Assembly (NCBI GenBank): GCA_021151525.1
Contig: JAGKXD010000136.1
Coordinates: forward strand, 1-9,688
Reading direction: 5' to 3'
DNA: 9,688 bases
Origin: Cellvibrionaceae bacterium
GTDB taxonomy: Bacteria > Pseudomonadota > Gammaproteobacteria > Pseudomonadales > Cellvibrionaceae
The notes below the pieces were generated by a model, which ran no database searches, was not told the origin of the DNA, and was given only the letters and a program-made list of their open reading frames with translations. This document shows positions 1-7,030 of this stretch, one piece after another. Both the position numbers and the translations under genes were made by a program. Position 1 is the stretch's first letter. Every line of letters starts with the position of its first letter.

Positions 1-14
1 GGTGGGGTTAAAAA

Positions 15-3000
15 TCAACTCTCATGCTTCTTCGGAAACCACCTCTGCGCCAACTGAAACACCACCACAAAGAACACTGGCACAAAGAAAATCGCTAAAA
101 CCGTTGCCGATAGCATTCCGCCGAAAACCCCAGTACCAATGGCGTTCTGGCTGCCAGAACCCGCCCCTGTACTAATCACCAGCGGTGTCACACCCAGCAT
201 AAACGCGAGTGAGGTCATAATGATGGGGCGTAAACGCATGCGCACCGCATCCATAGTTGCATCAAACAAACTCATACCCTGCTCATGCAACGACTTGGCA
301 AATTCCACAATCAAAATGGCGTTTTTGGATGCAAGACCGATAGTGGTCAACAAGCCCACTTGGAAGTACACATCGTTAGAAAGCCCACGACCTATAGCAA
401 ACAAGACCGCCCCCAAAACCCCGAGCGGTACCACCAACATAACCGCAAAAGGTACCGACCAGCTTTCATAAAGCGCCGCAAGGCAAAGGAATACCACCAA
501 AATGGATAGTGCATAAAGCATGGGCGCTTGATTGCCTGCTTGGCGCTCCTGAAATGACATACCTGTCCATTGATAACCCACGCCTTTTGGCAGCTGCTTC
601 ATAATCTCTTCCGCCGCCAGCATAGCCTCGCCCGAACTAATGCCCGGCGCGCCCTGTCCATTTATATTGATAGAGGGAACACCGTTGTAGCGCTCAAGAC
701 GCGGCGAGCCATAAATCCAACGCCCCGTTGTGAAGGCCGAGAAAGGCACCATTTCGCCTTTGCCATTGCGTGCATACCAATTGCTGACATCTTCCGGCAG
801 CATGCGGAATTGCGCATCGCCCTGCACAAATACTTTTTTCACACGGCCTTTGTCGATGAAATCATTAACGTAAGACGCAGCCCACGCCGTATTAAAAATG
901 CTGCTGATATCCGTCAGCGAAACACCGAGCGCTGCGGCTTTTTCCTGATTCACATCCAATTTAAATTGCGGCGTATCGTCCTGACCGTTGGGGCGCACAT
1001 TCACGAGACGCGCATCTTTAGAAGCCAAGCCCATAAATTGGTTGCGCGCATCCAACATAGCGTCGTGCCCCAAACCGCCAAGATCTTGCAGCTGCAAATT
1101 AAATCCTGTGGATGTACCTAATTGTGTAATGGCCGGCGGCACAAAAGGAAATACCATGGCCTCTTTAATTTTTGAGAAAACACCCATTGCACGCTTGGCA
1201 ACGCTTTGCACATCTTGTCCTGCGTGTTTACGTTCGCTCCAATCTTTTAATCCGATAAACGCAATGCCATTGTTTTGGCCCCGGCCACTAAAACTAAAAC
1301 CAATCACCGAAAACACTGAACGAATATTTTCTTTTTCATCTTCAAGATAATGTTTTTCGATTTGGTTCATAACACCAATTGATCGCTCTTTGGTTGAACC
1401 CACTGGCAGCGACATTTGCGTGAACATAATGCCCTGATCCTCATCGGGCAAAAACGAACCGGGCAAACGCGTAAATAAAACCGCAAGCACAACCACAATT
1501 GCCACATAAATAACCATAAAGCGACTGGTGCGACCGAGCATGCTGCGCACGCCAGTTTGATATTGCGTGGTAGCTTTATTGAAGTTGCGATTGAACCAAC
1601 CGAAGAAACCTTTTTTCTCATAGTGATCGTGACTGACAGGTTTTAATAAAGTTGCGCAGAGCGCAGGCGTCAGCGTTAAAGCCACAATTACTGAGAGCAA
1701 CATAGCCGATACAATGGTGATTGAAAATTGGCGATAAATAACGCCGGTTGATCCACCAAAAAATGCCATAGGAATAAATACGGCGGATAACACCAAAGCG
1801 ATACCAATTAACGCACTGGTAATTTGCCCCATAGATTTTCGCGTGGCTTCGCGGGGCGACAAACCTTCTTCTGCCATTACCCGCTCGACGTTTTCTACTA
1901 CCACAATCGCATCATCAACTAACAGACCAATGGCCAGCACCATCGCAAACATGGTGAGTGTATTAATCGAAAACCCGAACAACGACAGCACAGCAAAGGT
2001 ACCAAGCAACACCACGGGTACAGCGATAGTTGGAATCAAAGTTGCGCGGAAATTTTGCAAAAATAAATACATCACCAAGAACACCAACACAATCGCTTCG
2101 ATGAGCGTGTGCACTACCGCTTCAATGGAAAGACGAACAAAAGGCGTGGTGTCGTAGGGATAAACAATTTCTAAACCTTGCGGAAAAAATGCGGACAATT
2201 CTTTAATGCGCGCACGTACTGCATCGGCGGTATCCAAAGCATTTGCACCCGCTGCCAAGGTAATTGCCATACCTGCCGCGGGGCGATTGTTGTATTCAGT
2301 TTCGAATTGATAGTTTTCACCACCCAATTCAACACGCGCGACATCACCCAAACGAATTTGCGAGCCATCGCTATTTACACGCAGCAAAATATTTTTGAAT
2401 TGCTCAGGCGTGGATAAACGCGTTTGCACAACAATACTGGCGTTAACTTGTTGTCCGGGTAACGCCGGAGTTCCACCTAATTCACCCGCTGCAATTTGCG
2501 CATTTTGCGCTTTGATCGCATTGGTAACATCAGTCGCCGTTAAATTAAATGTCGCTAACTTATTTGCATCCAACCATACGCGCATGGCGTATTGCGAACC
2601 GAATAAAGTAATTTGCCCAACACCATTCACGCGGCTTAATTGATCTTGCACATTCGCTGCTACGTAATCGGCAATATCGTATTTATCCATACGCCCGTCA
2701 GCTGAAACAAAACCAATTACCAATAAAAACCCTGCAGATGACTTTGTTACGCGGATGCCTTGCTGCTGAACGTCTTGCGGCAACAACGGCATTGCGGTTT
2801 GCAATTTATTTTGCACTTGTACTTGTGCGATATCGGGATTGGTTCCCGCCAAGAACGTGAGCGTTACATCACCGCGACCACTCGATTCACTGGTAGACGA
2901 CATGTATTGAACATTGTCGATACCCGTTAAACCCTGCTCGATAATTTGAATCACTGTATCTTGCACAGTTTGCGCAGAAGCGCCGGGATAGTTGGAGCTA

Positions 3001-3134
3001 ATACTGACTGATGGTGGCGCCACTTCAGGATATTGCGCGATGGGCAAACGAAAAATCGACAACGCACCGGCCAGCATAATTAATATTGCGATTACCCAAG
3101 CAAATACCGGGCGATCAATAAAGAACTTCGCCAT
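15..3134 (-). CDS. acrB: RND multidrug efflux pump, inner-membrane transporter (AcrB/MexB type, HAE1 family)
   Basis: This is the proton-driven inner-membrane subunit of a tripartite drug efflux pump, which exports amphiphilic compounds through a periplasmic adaptor and an outer-membrane channel. It is 1039 residues long, close to E. coli AcrB, and complete, opening with MAKFFIDRP and ending in TGA. The first transmembrane helix is at about 10-28 and the second membrane block at about 340-500. The proton-relay pair D407-D408 lies in GLLVDDAIVVVENV, with K938 (GLASKNAIL), R969 and T974 as the partner residues in the C-terminal half. Binding-pocket phenylalanines match AcrB: F136, F178, F608, F613, F615 and F626, next to the GRGQN loop. 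A GGGGAG ribosome site (3143-3148) lies 8 bases before the ATG, inside the end of the upstream adaptor gene. The stop lies 14 bases from the window edge, so a following channel gene cannot be seen. The family call is firm; the acrB symbol means AcrB-like, not proven orthology. Confidence 0.96.
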   Translation of the reverse strand: MAKFFIDRPVFAWVIAILIMLAGALSIFRLPIAQYPEVAPPSVSISSNYPGASAQTVQDTVIQIIEQGLTGIDNVQYMSSTSESSGRGDVTLTFLAGTNPDIAQVQVQNKLQTAMPLLPQDVQQQGIRVTKSSAGFLLVIGFVSADGRMDKYDIADYVAANVQDQLSRVNGVGQITLFGSQYAMRVWLDANKLATFNLTATDVTNAIKAQNAQIAAGELGGTPALPGQQVNASIVVQTRLSTPEQFKNILLRVNSDGSQIRLGDVARVELGGENYQFETEYNNRPAAGMAITLAAGANALDTADAVRARIKELSAFFPQGLEIVYPYDTTPFVRLSIEAVVHTLIEAIVLVFLVMYLFLQNFRATLIPTIAVPVVLLGTFAVLSLFGFSINTLTMFAMVLAIGLLVDDAIVVVENVERVMAEEGLSPREATRKSMGQITSALIGIALVLSAVFIPMAFFGGSTGVIYRQFSITIVSAMLLSVIVALTLTPALCATLLKPVSHDHYEKKGFFGWFNRNFNKATTQYQTGVRSMLGRTSRFMVIYVAIVVVLAVLFTRLPGSFLPDEDQGIMFTQMSLPVGSTKERSIGVMNQIEKHYLEDEKENIRSVFSVIGFSFSGRGQNNGIAFIGLKDWSERKHAGQDVQSVAKRAMGVFSKIKEAMVFPFVPPAITQLGTSTGFNLQLQDLGGLGHDAMLDARNQFMGLASKDARLVNVRPNGQDDTPQFKLDVNQEKAAALGVSLTDISSIFNTAWAASYVNDFIDKGRVKKVFVQGDAQFRMLPEDVSNWYARNGKGEMVPFSAFTTGRWIYGSPRLERYNGVPSININGQGAPGISSGEAMLAAEEIMKQLPKGVGYQWTGMSFQERQAGNQAPMLYALSILVVFLCLAALYESWSVPFAVMLVVPLGVLGAVLFAIGRGLSNDVYFQVGLLTTIGLASKNAILIVEFAKSLHEQGMSLFDATMDAVRMRLRPIIMTSLAFMLGVTPLVISTGAGSGSQNAIGTGVFGGMLSATVLAIFFVPVFFVVVFQLAQRWFPKKHES

Positions 3135-3139
3135 GCTGG

Positions 3140-4288
3140 TTACTCCCCGGTTTTAGTCGCGATTTTTGCAGGTACAGTTTTAACTGTCGCACCCGGCTTC
3201 ACTTTTTGTAGCCCCTCAACAATCACCTGCTCGCCTACTGCCAGGCCTTCATCCACCAACCACTTATCGCCCACGGCTCGACTGGTTTTTAATGGACGAA
3301 CTTCAACTTTGCTTTCTTTGTTCACAACCAATGCTGTAGCACCACCAGAGCGATCGCGCGTTATGCCGATTTGCGGAACCAGAATGGCTTTTGCGTGAGT
3401 ACCTTCTTGCAATTCGGTGCGCACGAACATGCCGGGCAACAACAATTTATCGGGGTTGGGGAAGAGCGCACGCAACACCACCGTGCCAGTGGATTCACTC
3501 ACGCCCACTTCTGAAAATTGCAAACGGCCTTCCTGTGCGTAGTGGGTGCCATCGCTCAAGGTGAGTTTTACTTTGGCTTCGCCTGCTACTGAAACTTTGC
3601 CGCTCATGGTTTGGCGACGCAGACTCAGCAGCTCATCAGCAGATTGGGACACATCCACATAAATAGGGTCGAGCTGTTGAATGGTCGCCAAGACTTGAGC
3701 TTGCCCTGCGCTCACCAAAGCGCCTTCGGTTACGCTGGATTTTCCAATCACACCACCAATAGGCGCGAGCACTTTGGTGTATTTGAGATTGATACGCGCT
3801 GCCTCCACAGAGGCTTTGGCGATCTCCAAACTCGCTTGAGCTTGGGCAAATGCAGCTTGAGCATCATCGAAATCTTGTTGGCTGATGGCTTTGGAAACGA
3901 TCAAACTTTGGAAGCGGGCATTGCGCGCTTTGGCAGCGGCGAAGTTAGCTTCAGCACGCGATTGCTCAGCCTGCGCACTGGTTAGCGCAGCCTCGTAAGT
4001 GGATGGGTCGATTTGATAGAGCTGGGTGCCAGCTTTGACTTCCGCGCCTTCAGTGAAGAGACGCTTCTGGATAATGCCACTCACCTGCGGGCGCACTTCG
4101 GCTTTTCGATAAGCTGAGGTGCGGCCAGGTAAATCTGAGGTGATGGTGGCAGAGGATTCGCCAATAACAATCACGCCCACTTCAGTGGGGGGGGCATCGC
4201 CAGCACCAGCAGGCGTTTTAGGTCCGCAAGCAGCCAAAAGTCCAAAGGCGCCCACTGCCACCAAAGTTAAATAGTTAATTCGCAACAT
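3140..4288 (-). CDS. acrA: RND efflux periplasmic adaptor / membrane-fusion lipoprotein (AcrA/MexA type)
   Basis: This is the periplasmic adaptor linking the RND pump to an outer-membrane channel. The chosen ATG gives 382 residues with a lipoprotein signal: a short basic N-terminus, a hydrophobic core and the lipobox LLAAC with the lipidated Cys at residue 21. The two lipoyl half-motifs lie at about 62-96 and 172-207. They flank an Ala/Gln-rich alpha-helical hairpin at about 97-170, followed by beta-barrel and membrane-proximal domains to the C-terminus. The motif KYTKVLAPIGGVIG (169-182) is characteristic of the family. An in-frame TTG at 4301-4303 would add five residues, but an AGAGG site (4295-4299) lies exactly 6 bases before the ATG, so the ATG is preferred. 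It is the first gene of the operon, and only 5 bases separate its TAA from the pump's ATG. Regulation is probably through the AcrR-type operator just upstream. Substrates cannot be predicted. Confidence 0.95.
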   Translation of the reverse strand: MLRINYLTLVAVGAFGLLAACGPKTPAGAGDAPPTEVGVIVIGESSATITSDLPGRTSAYRKAEVRPQVSGIIQKRLFTEGAEVKAGTQLYQIDPSTYEAALTSAQAEQSRAEANFAAAKARNARFQSLIVSKAISQQDFDDAQAAFAQAQASLEIAKASVEAARINLKYTKVLAPIGGVIGKSSVTEGALVSAGQAQVLATIQQLDPIYVDVSQSADELLSLRRQTMSGKVSVAGEAKVKLTLSDGTHYAQEGRLQFSEVGVSESTGTVVLRALFPNPDKLLLPGMFVRTELQEGTHAKAILVPQIGITRDRSGGATALVVNKESKVEVRPLKTSRAVGDKWLVDEGLAVGEQVIVEGLQKVKPGATVKTVPAKIATKTGE

Positions 4289-4374
4289 CTTGCACCTCTT
4301 CAAAAACTACTAATCCAAACCTATCAATTCCACCGACTGAATCGACTTCACTGACCGCGTCAATCAAACGCATA

Positions 4375-4398
4375 TACATACACAAATGAATGTTTTAA
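4375..4398 (-). promoter_or_regulatory. AcrR-type operator at the efflux-operon transcription start
   Basis: The left part TACATACA (4375-4382) and the right part TGAATGT (4387-4393) sit at the same spacing as in the 24-bp E. coli AcrR operator. By my alignment from memory, 17 of 24 positions agree. The site begins 2 bases downstream of the predicted efflux -10 box (4401-4406) and therefore covers the expected start point near 4394, a position suited to repression. The right outer arm is degenerate compared with E. coli. The likely binder is the divergent TetR-family protein, whose helix-turn-helix resembles AcrR. Confidence 0.75.
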
Positions 4399-4400
4399 GC

Positions 4401-4429
4401 ATTACACCAAAATAAACACTTTGGTTCAA
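4401..4429 (-). promoter_or_regulatory. Predicted sigma70 promoter of the efflux operon
   Basis: On the minus strand a -35 box TTGAAC (4424-4429) is followed by a 17-base spacer and a -10 box TGTAAT (4401-4406, five of six consensus bases). A TG one base upstream gives an extended -10. Transcription would start near 4394 and leave a leader of roughly 105 bases before the adaptor gene. The -35 box lies within a 7-bp inverted repeat (4420-4435). Confidence 0.65.
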
Positions 4430-4520
4430 ACCAAACAGCTGAGAAATGCACAACATTAACAATCTTTGCACATATTAACTGAGGTTAATTTGTTTTAATG
4501 AAAAGCTGAGGTAAACGGCA

Positions 4521-4549
4521 TTGACGACCATTCATGTAGATAATATAAA
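4521..4549 (+). promoter_or_regulatory. Predicted sigma70 promoter of the TetR/AcrR-type regulator
   Basis: TTGACG (4521-4526) and TATAAA (4544-4549) are separated by exactly 17 bases, each matching five of six consensus positions. Transcription would start near 4556, inside the second AcrR-type operator, about 30 bases before the GTG start codon. This arrangement predicts autorepression. The -10 region is also flanked symmetrically by ATGTA (4534-4538) and TACAT (4551-4555). Confidence 0.7.
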
Positions 4550-4550
4550 A

Positions 4551-4574
4551 TACATACATCATTGAATGTTTAAT
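4551..4574 (+). promoter_or_regulatory. AcrR-type operator at the regulator's own transcription start
   Basis: TACATACAT (4551-4559) and TGAATGT (4563-4569) match the E. coli AcrR operator at the same spacing, about 17 of 24 positions by alignment from memory. It begins 1 base after the -10 box and covers the predicted start point. It has the same orientation on the plus strand as the copy at 4375-4398, 176 bases away. A further partial half-site, CATTCATGTA (4529-4538), lies on the other side of the -10 box. Confidence 0.75.
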
Positions 4575-4585
4575 TAGGTGTTACC

Positions 4586-5221
4586 GTGGCGCGCAAAACT
4601 AAAGAAGATGCACTCGAAACCCGCAACCACTTGTTGGATACGGCGGAGAAAGTATTTTTTGAAAAAGGCTTTGGCCAAACCAGCCTCATGGATATTGCCG
4701 AAGCCGCAGGGCTTTCGCGCGGCGCCATTTACTGGCACTTCAAAAACAAGAGCGATTTATTTGAAGCCATGGCAGACCGCATTCGCCTGCCGCTGGAAAA
4801 CCTGACCGACGCTTGTGCCGATGAAAGCGAACCCAACCCCTTAGGTAAATTGCGCGATTTTTGGATTCAAGTGCTAAGGGAAACCACCCGCAACCCTCGC
4901 CGCAAGCGCGTGCTCAGCATTCTGTTTTTTAAGTGCGAACTCAACAGCGAAGCCAAACAACTGGAGATTCGCCGCCAAACCGCCACCCTTGAGTATATTC
5001 AAGATATTGAACAATGCTTGAAAAATGCCATAGATAAAGGCCAGCTTCCCGCCAACTTGAACGTCCACCAAGCCGCTATCGCCAACCATGCATTGATCAC
5101 CGGCCTGATCAGCAATTGGCTCTTCCTGCCCGGTAGTTTTGATTTGGATAATTACGCCGAAACCATGGTGGATAGCTATCTGTTTATGCTGCAAAACAAC
5201 CCGCAATTGCGCAGCGCTTAA
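4586..5221 (+). CDS. acrR: TetR-family transcriptional repressor, AcrR/TtgR type
   Basis: This is a drug-responsive repressor expected to control the divergent efflux operon and itself. The 211-residue protein starts at GTG with MARKTKEDALETR, the usual N-terminus of AcrR/TtgR/MexR-like TetR proteins. The TetR DNA-binding domain spans about 10-60, and its helix-turn-helix (about 33-52) includes the recognition helix LSRGAIYWHFKNKSDLF, nearly the AcrR signature. The rest (about 75-211) is an all-helical ligand-binding and dimerisation domain of AcrR-like type. The only start giving the full N-terminus is the GTG at 4586, preceded by an AGGTG-type ribosome site 5 bases away; the weak start may keep repressor levels low. 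Two AcrR-like operators lie in the divergent promoter region. The family is certain, the target very likely, and the inducing ligands unknown. Confidence 0.93.
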   Translation: MARKTKEDALETRNHLLDTAEKVFFEKGFGQTSLMDIAEAAGLSRGAIYWHFKNKSDLFEAMADRIRLPLENLTDACADESEPNPLGKLRDFWIQVLRETTRNPRRKRVLSILFFKCELNSEAKQLEIRRQTATLEYIQDIEQCLKNAIDKGQLPANLNVHQAAIANHALITGLISNWLFLPGSFDLDNYAETMVDSYLFMLQNNPQLRSA

Positions 5222-5526
5222 AACATCAAAATTCCTTCTATAAAACGGATTTTACAGATGACAGAAAAGCAGCTTTAAACGACAACAACAAACAATTCTT
5301 AACTATTTTCCCGCCCTTTTTCCTCGCAGCACCAAACTTTGACGAAAAGCCCAGACCTATACTCAACGGAGTTTGCGGGGCGATATAAACATAAAAAGGT
5401 CCATCAACCAGAACATCGACGTTAAAGAGAGAATTGGATCCCCGCGACTAGCAACCGGCATTCGCCTATGCAGTGCAATCCTTTAGGTTTTGCCATAAAC
5501 ACAATTCCATAATAAGAGTATTTACC
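5222..5526. other. Intergenic region between regulator and first cellulase
   Basis: I see no gene in these 305 bases. It must contain the 3' end of the regulator transcript and the promoter of the cellulase, but I found no convincing -35/-10 pair at normal spacing. A weak stem (TAAAA 5241-5245, TTTTA 5250-5254) is too poor to be called a terminator. An imperfect palindrome AACATCGACGTT (5412-5423, five of six pairs) could be a regulator site but is unsupported. A TGACAG half-site occurs near 5258, resembling one arm of the palindrome at 9620-9633; this may be chance. Confidence 0.5.
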
Positions 5527-6924
5527 ATGTTTAAAAGCTCACTGTTATGCGGCAACCCGTCCACCTTCCCTATCAACAAAACCAAAGCATTTATCAAAGC
5601 TGCGGCAGGCTTGGCTTTAGTTAGTTATATGGCTAGCGCTGCCGCCGCCGTTGCACCTATTACCACCAGTGGCAATAAAGTGCTTATTGGCGGCCAACCA
5701 GGCAGCATCTCCGGCAACAGCTTTTTCTGGAGCAACACCGGCTGGGGCGGCGAAAAGTATTACACCGCGCAGACTGTCGCTTGGTTGAAAAGCGATTGGA
5801 AATCTAACCTTGTACGCGCGGCTATGGGGGTCGATGATACCGGCGGTTATATCACTGATTTGTACAACAAAACCCGCGTTACCACGGTAGTTGATGCCGC
5901 TATCGCCAACAACATGTACGTGATTATCGACTGGCATTCTCACCACGCCGAGCAATACCAAGCGCAATCCATCGCCTTCTTTAAAGAGATGGCCACCAAG
6001 TACGGCAACACCAACAACGTGATTTACGAGATTTATAACGAGCCATTGCAAGTATCTTGGAGCAGCGTTATTAAGCCTTATGCGACTGCTGTTATTTCCG
6101 AAATCCGCAAAATCGATCCAGATAATCTGATTGTTGTAGGCACACCAACTTGGTCGCAAGATGTAGATGTGGCCGCTAATGACCCCATTACCGGTTACGC
6201 CAATATCGCGTACACCTTGCACTTTTACGCCGGCAGTCACGGCCAATCTTTGCGCGATAAAGCCAGCACAGCCCTCAGCAAAGGTATTCCGTTGTTCGTG
6301 ACCGAGTGGGGTTCAGTGAATGCGGACGGCGCAGGTGCGGTAGCGACAGCGGAAACCAACTCTTGGGTTAGCTTCATGAAAGCCAACAACCTCAGTAATG
6401 CAAACTGGGCGTTGAATGATAAGGCGGAAGGTGCATCGGCATTGGTGAGTGGAGCAAGTCCAAATGGCGGCTGGACCAGCTCACAATTAACCGCATCAGG
6501 CACTCTGGTAAAAAGCATTATTTCTGGCTGGCCGGCGAGCAACCAAAACGCAAGCTCGGCCGCGAGCAGCAGTAAATCCTCAGTGGCGTCTTCTGTGGCG
6601 AGCAGTAGTGTTAAGTCGAGTTCATCCAGCAGTACGGCTAGTGGCTCAACTTGTGGCAGCGGGAACTTCAATAAAACCGCAGCCAAAGGCGTTGAATTTG
6701 CTGCTGTTGCGGGCGATTGTATTAAGTTCAACAAAAGCTCAGGCACCTTGCAAATTGGCTCTTGGACTGGTGTAGCCTCCAGCTACAACATTACCGCTGG
6801 CCCGCAAGCTATCACTAATACCGGCGGTGGCTGGACAACAGTTGCCAATGCAGCCAACGGCGATTTGTATATTAAAGTAGTGTCGGCGTCTCGCACATTT
6901 AACGTGAAATTCGACAACTGGTAA
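5527..6924 (+). CDS. Secreted GH5 endoglucanase (GH5_2-like) with serine linker and unassigned C-terminal module
   Basis: This is a secreted endo-beta-1,4-glucanase of clan GH-A acting on cellulose or related beta-glucans outside the cell. The 465-residue protein has a long signal peptide (basic stretch with hydrophobic core to about residue 40, ending ASAAAA). The GH5 barrel (about 42-336) shows R97, WHSHH (136-140), the acid/base E172 in YNEP, H232 and Y234, the nucleophile E260 in VTEWGS, and W294. The spacing and motifs fit GH5_2, the Bacillus/Erwinia Cel5 type. A Ser/Ala/Lys linker (337-375) leads to a module at 376-465 with two cysteines (C376, C398) that I cannot assign; it may bind carbohydrate. 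An in-frame GTG at 5473 would add 18 residues, but the ATG at 5527 has an AAGAG site 8 bases upstream and gives a normal signal peptide. It is convergent with the second cellulase. Fine substrate specificity is not visible. Confidence 0.94.
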   Translation: MFKSSLLCGNPSTFPINKTKAFIKAAAGLALVSYMASAAAAVAPITTSGNKVLIGGQPGSISGNSFFWSNTGWGGEKYYTAQTVAWLKSDWKSNLVRAAMGVDDTGGYITDLYNKTRVTTVVDAAIANNMYVIIDWHSHHAEQYQAQSIAFFKEMATKYGNTNNVIYEIYNEPLQVSWSSVIKPYATAVISEIRKIDPDNLIVVGTPTWSQDVDVAANDPITGYANIAYTLHFYAGSHGQSLRDKASTALSKGIPLFVTEWGSVNADGAGAVATAETNSWVSFMKANNLSNANWALNDKAEGASALVSGASPNGGWTSSQLTASGTLVKSIISGWPASNQNASSAASSSKSSVASSVASSSVKSSSSSSTASGSTCGSGNFNKTAAKGVEFAAVAGDCIKFNKSSGTLQIGSWTGVASSYNITAGPQAITNTGGGWTTVANAANGDLYIKVVSASRTFNVKFDNW

Positions 6925-6942
6925 TGGATTAAGCTAATCCAT
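6924..6942 (+). repeat. Inverted repeat touching the cellulase stop codon
   Basis: ATGGATTA (6924-6931) and TAATCCAT (6935-6942) form an 8-bp perfect stem with a three-base loop, beginning at the last base of the TAA stop. It lies just before the terminator. It has no U-tract of its own and could act as a 3'-end stabiliser or be incidental. Confidence 0.6.
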
Positions 6943-6950
6943 CAACCATA

Positions 6951-6984
6951 AAAAAAGCGCCCGATTTTCATCGGGCGCTTTTTT
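6951..6984. terminator. Bidirectional Rho-independent terminator between the convergent cellulase genes
   Basis: GCGCCCGA (6957-6964) and TCGGGCGC (6971-6978) form a perfect 8-bp GC-rich stem with loop TTTTCA. Six A residues precede it (6951-6956) and six T residues follow (6979-6984), so each strand has a stem followed by a U-tract. It lies 26 bases after the plus-strand cellulase stop and 46 bases beyond the minus-strand cellulase stop, and can serve both. Confidence 0.93.
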
Positions 6985-7030
6985 GTTAGCGGCAAATCAA
7001 TCGCTCAATTCACCGCTGTTTCTACCGGAA

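Noticed and set aside
1..14. Start of an outer-membrane channel gene after the RND pump
   Set aside because: Only 14 bases lie beyond the stop codon; nothing can be said about the next gene.
5339..5363. Possible cellulase promoter TTGACG (5339-5344) with TATACT (5358-5363)
   Set aside because: The boxes are separated by only 13 bases, too short for a normal sigma70 promoter, and no better pairing was found.
5617..6246. Long open frame on the minus strand inside the first cellulase
   Set aside because: It lies wholly antisense to a well-supported GH5 domain and its translation shows no recognisable domain, so it is a coding shadow.
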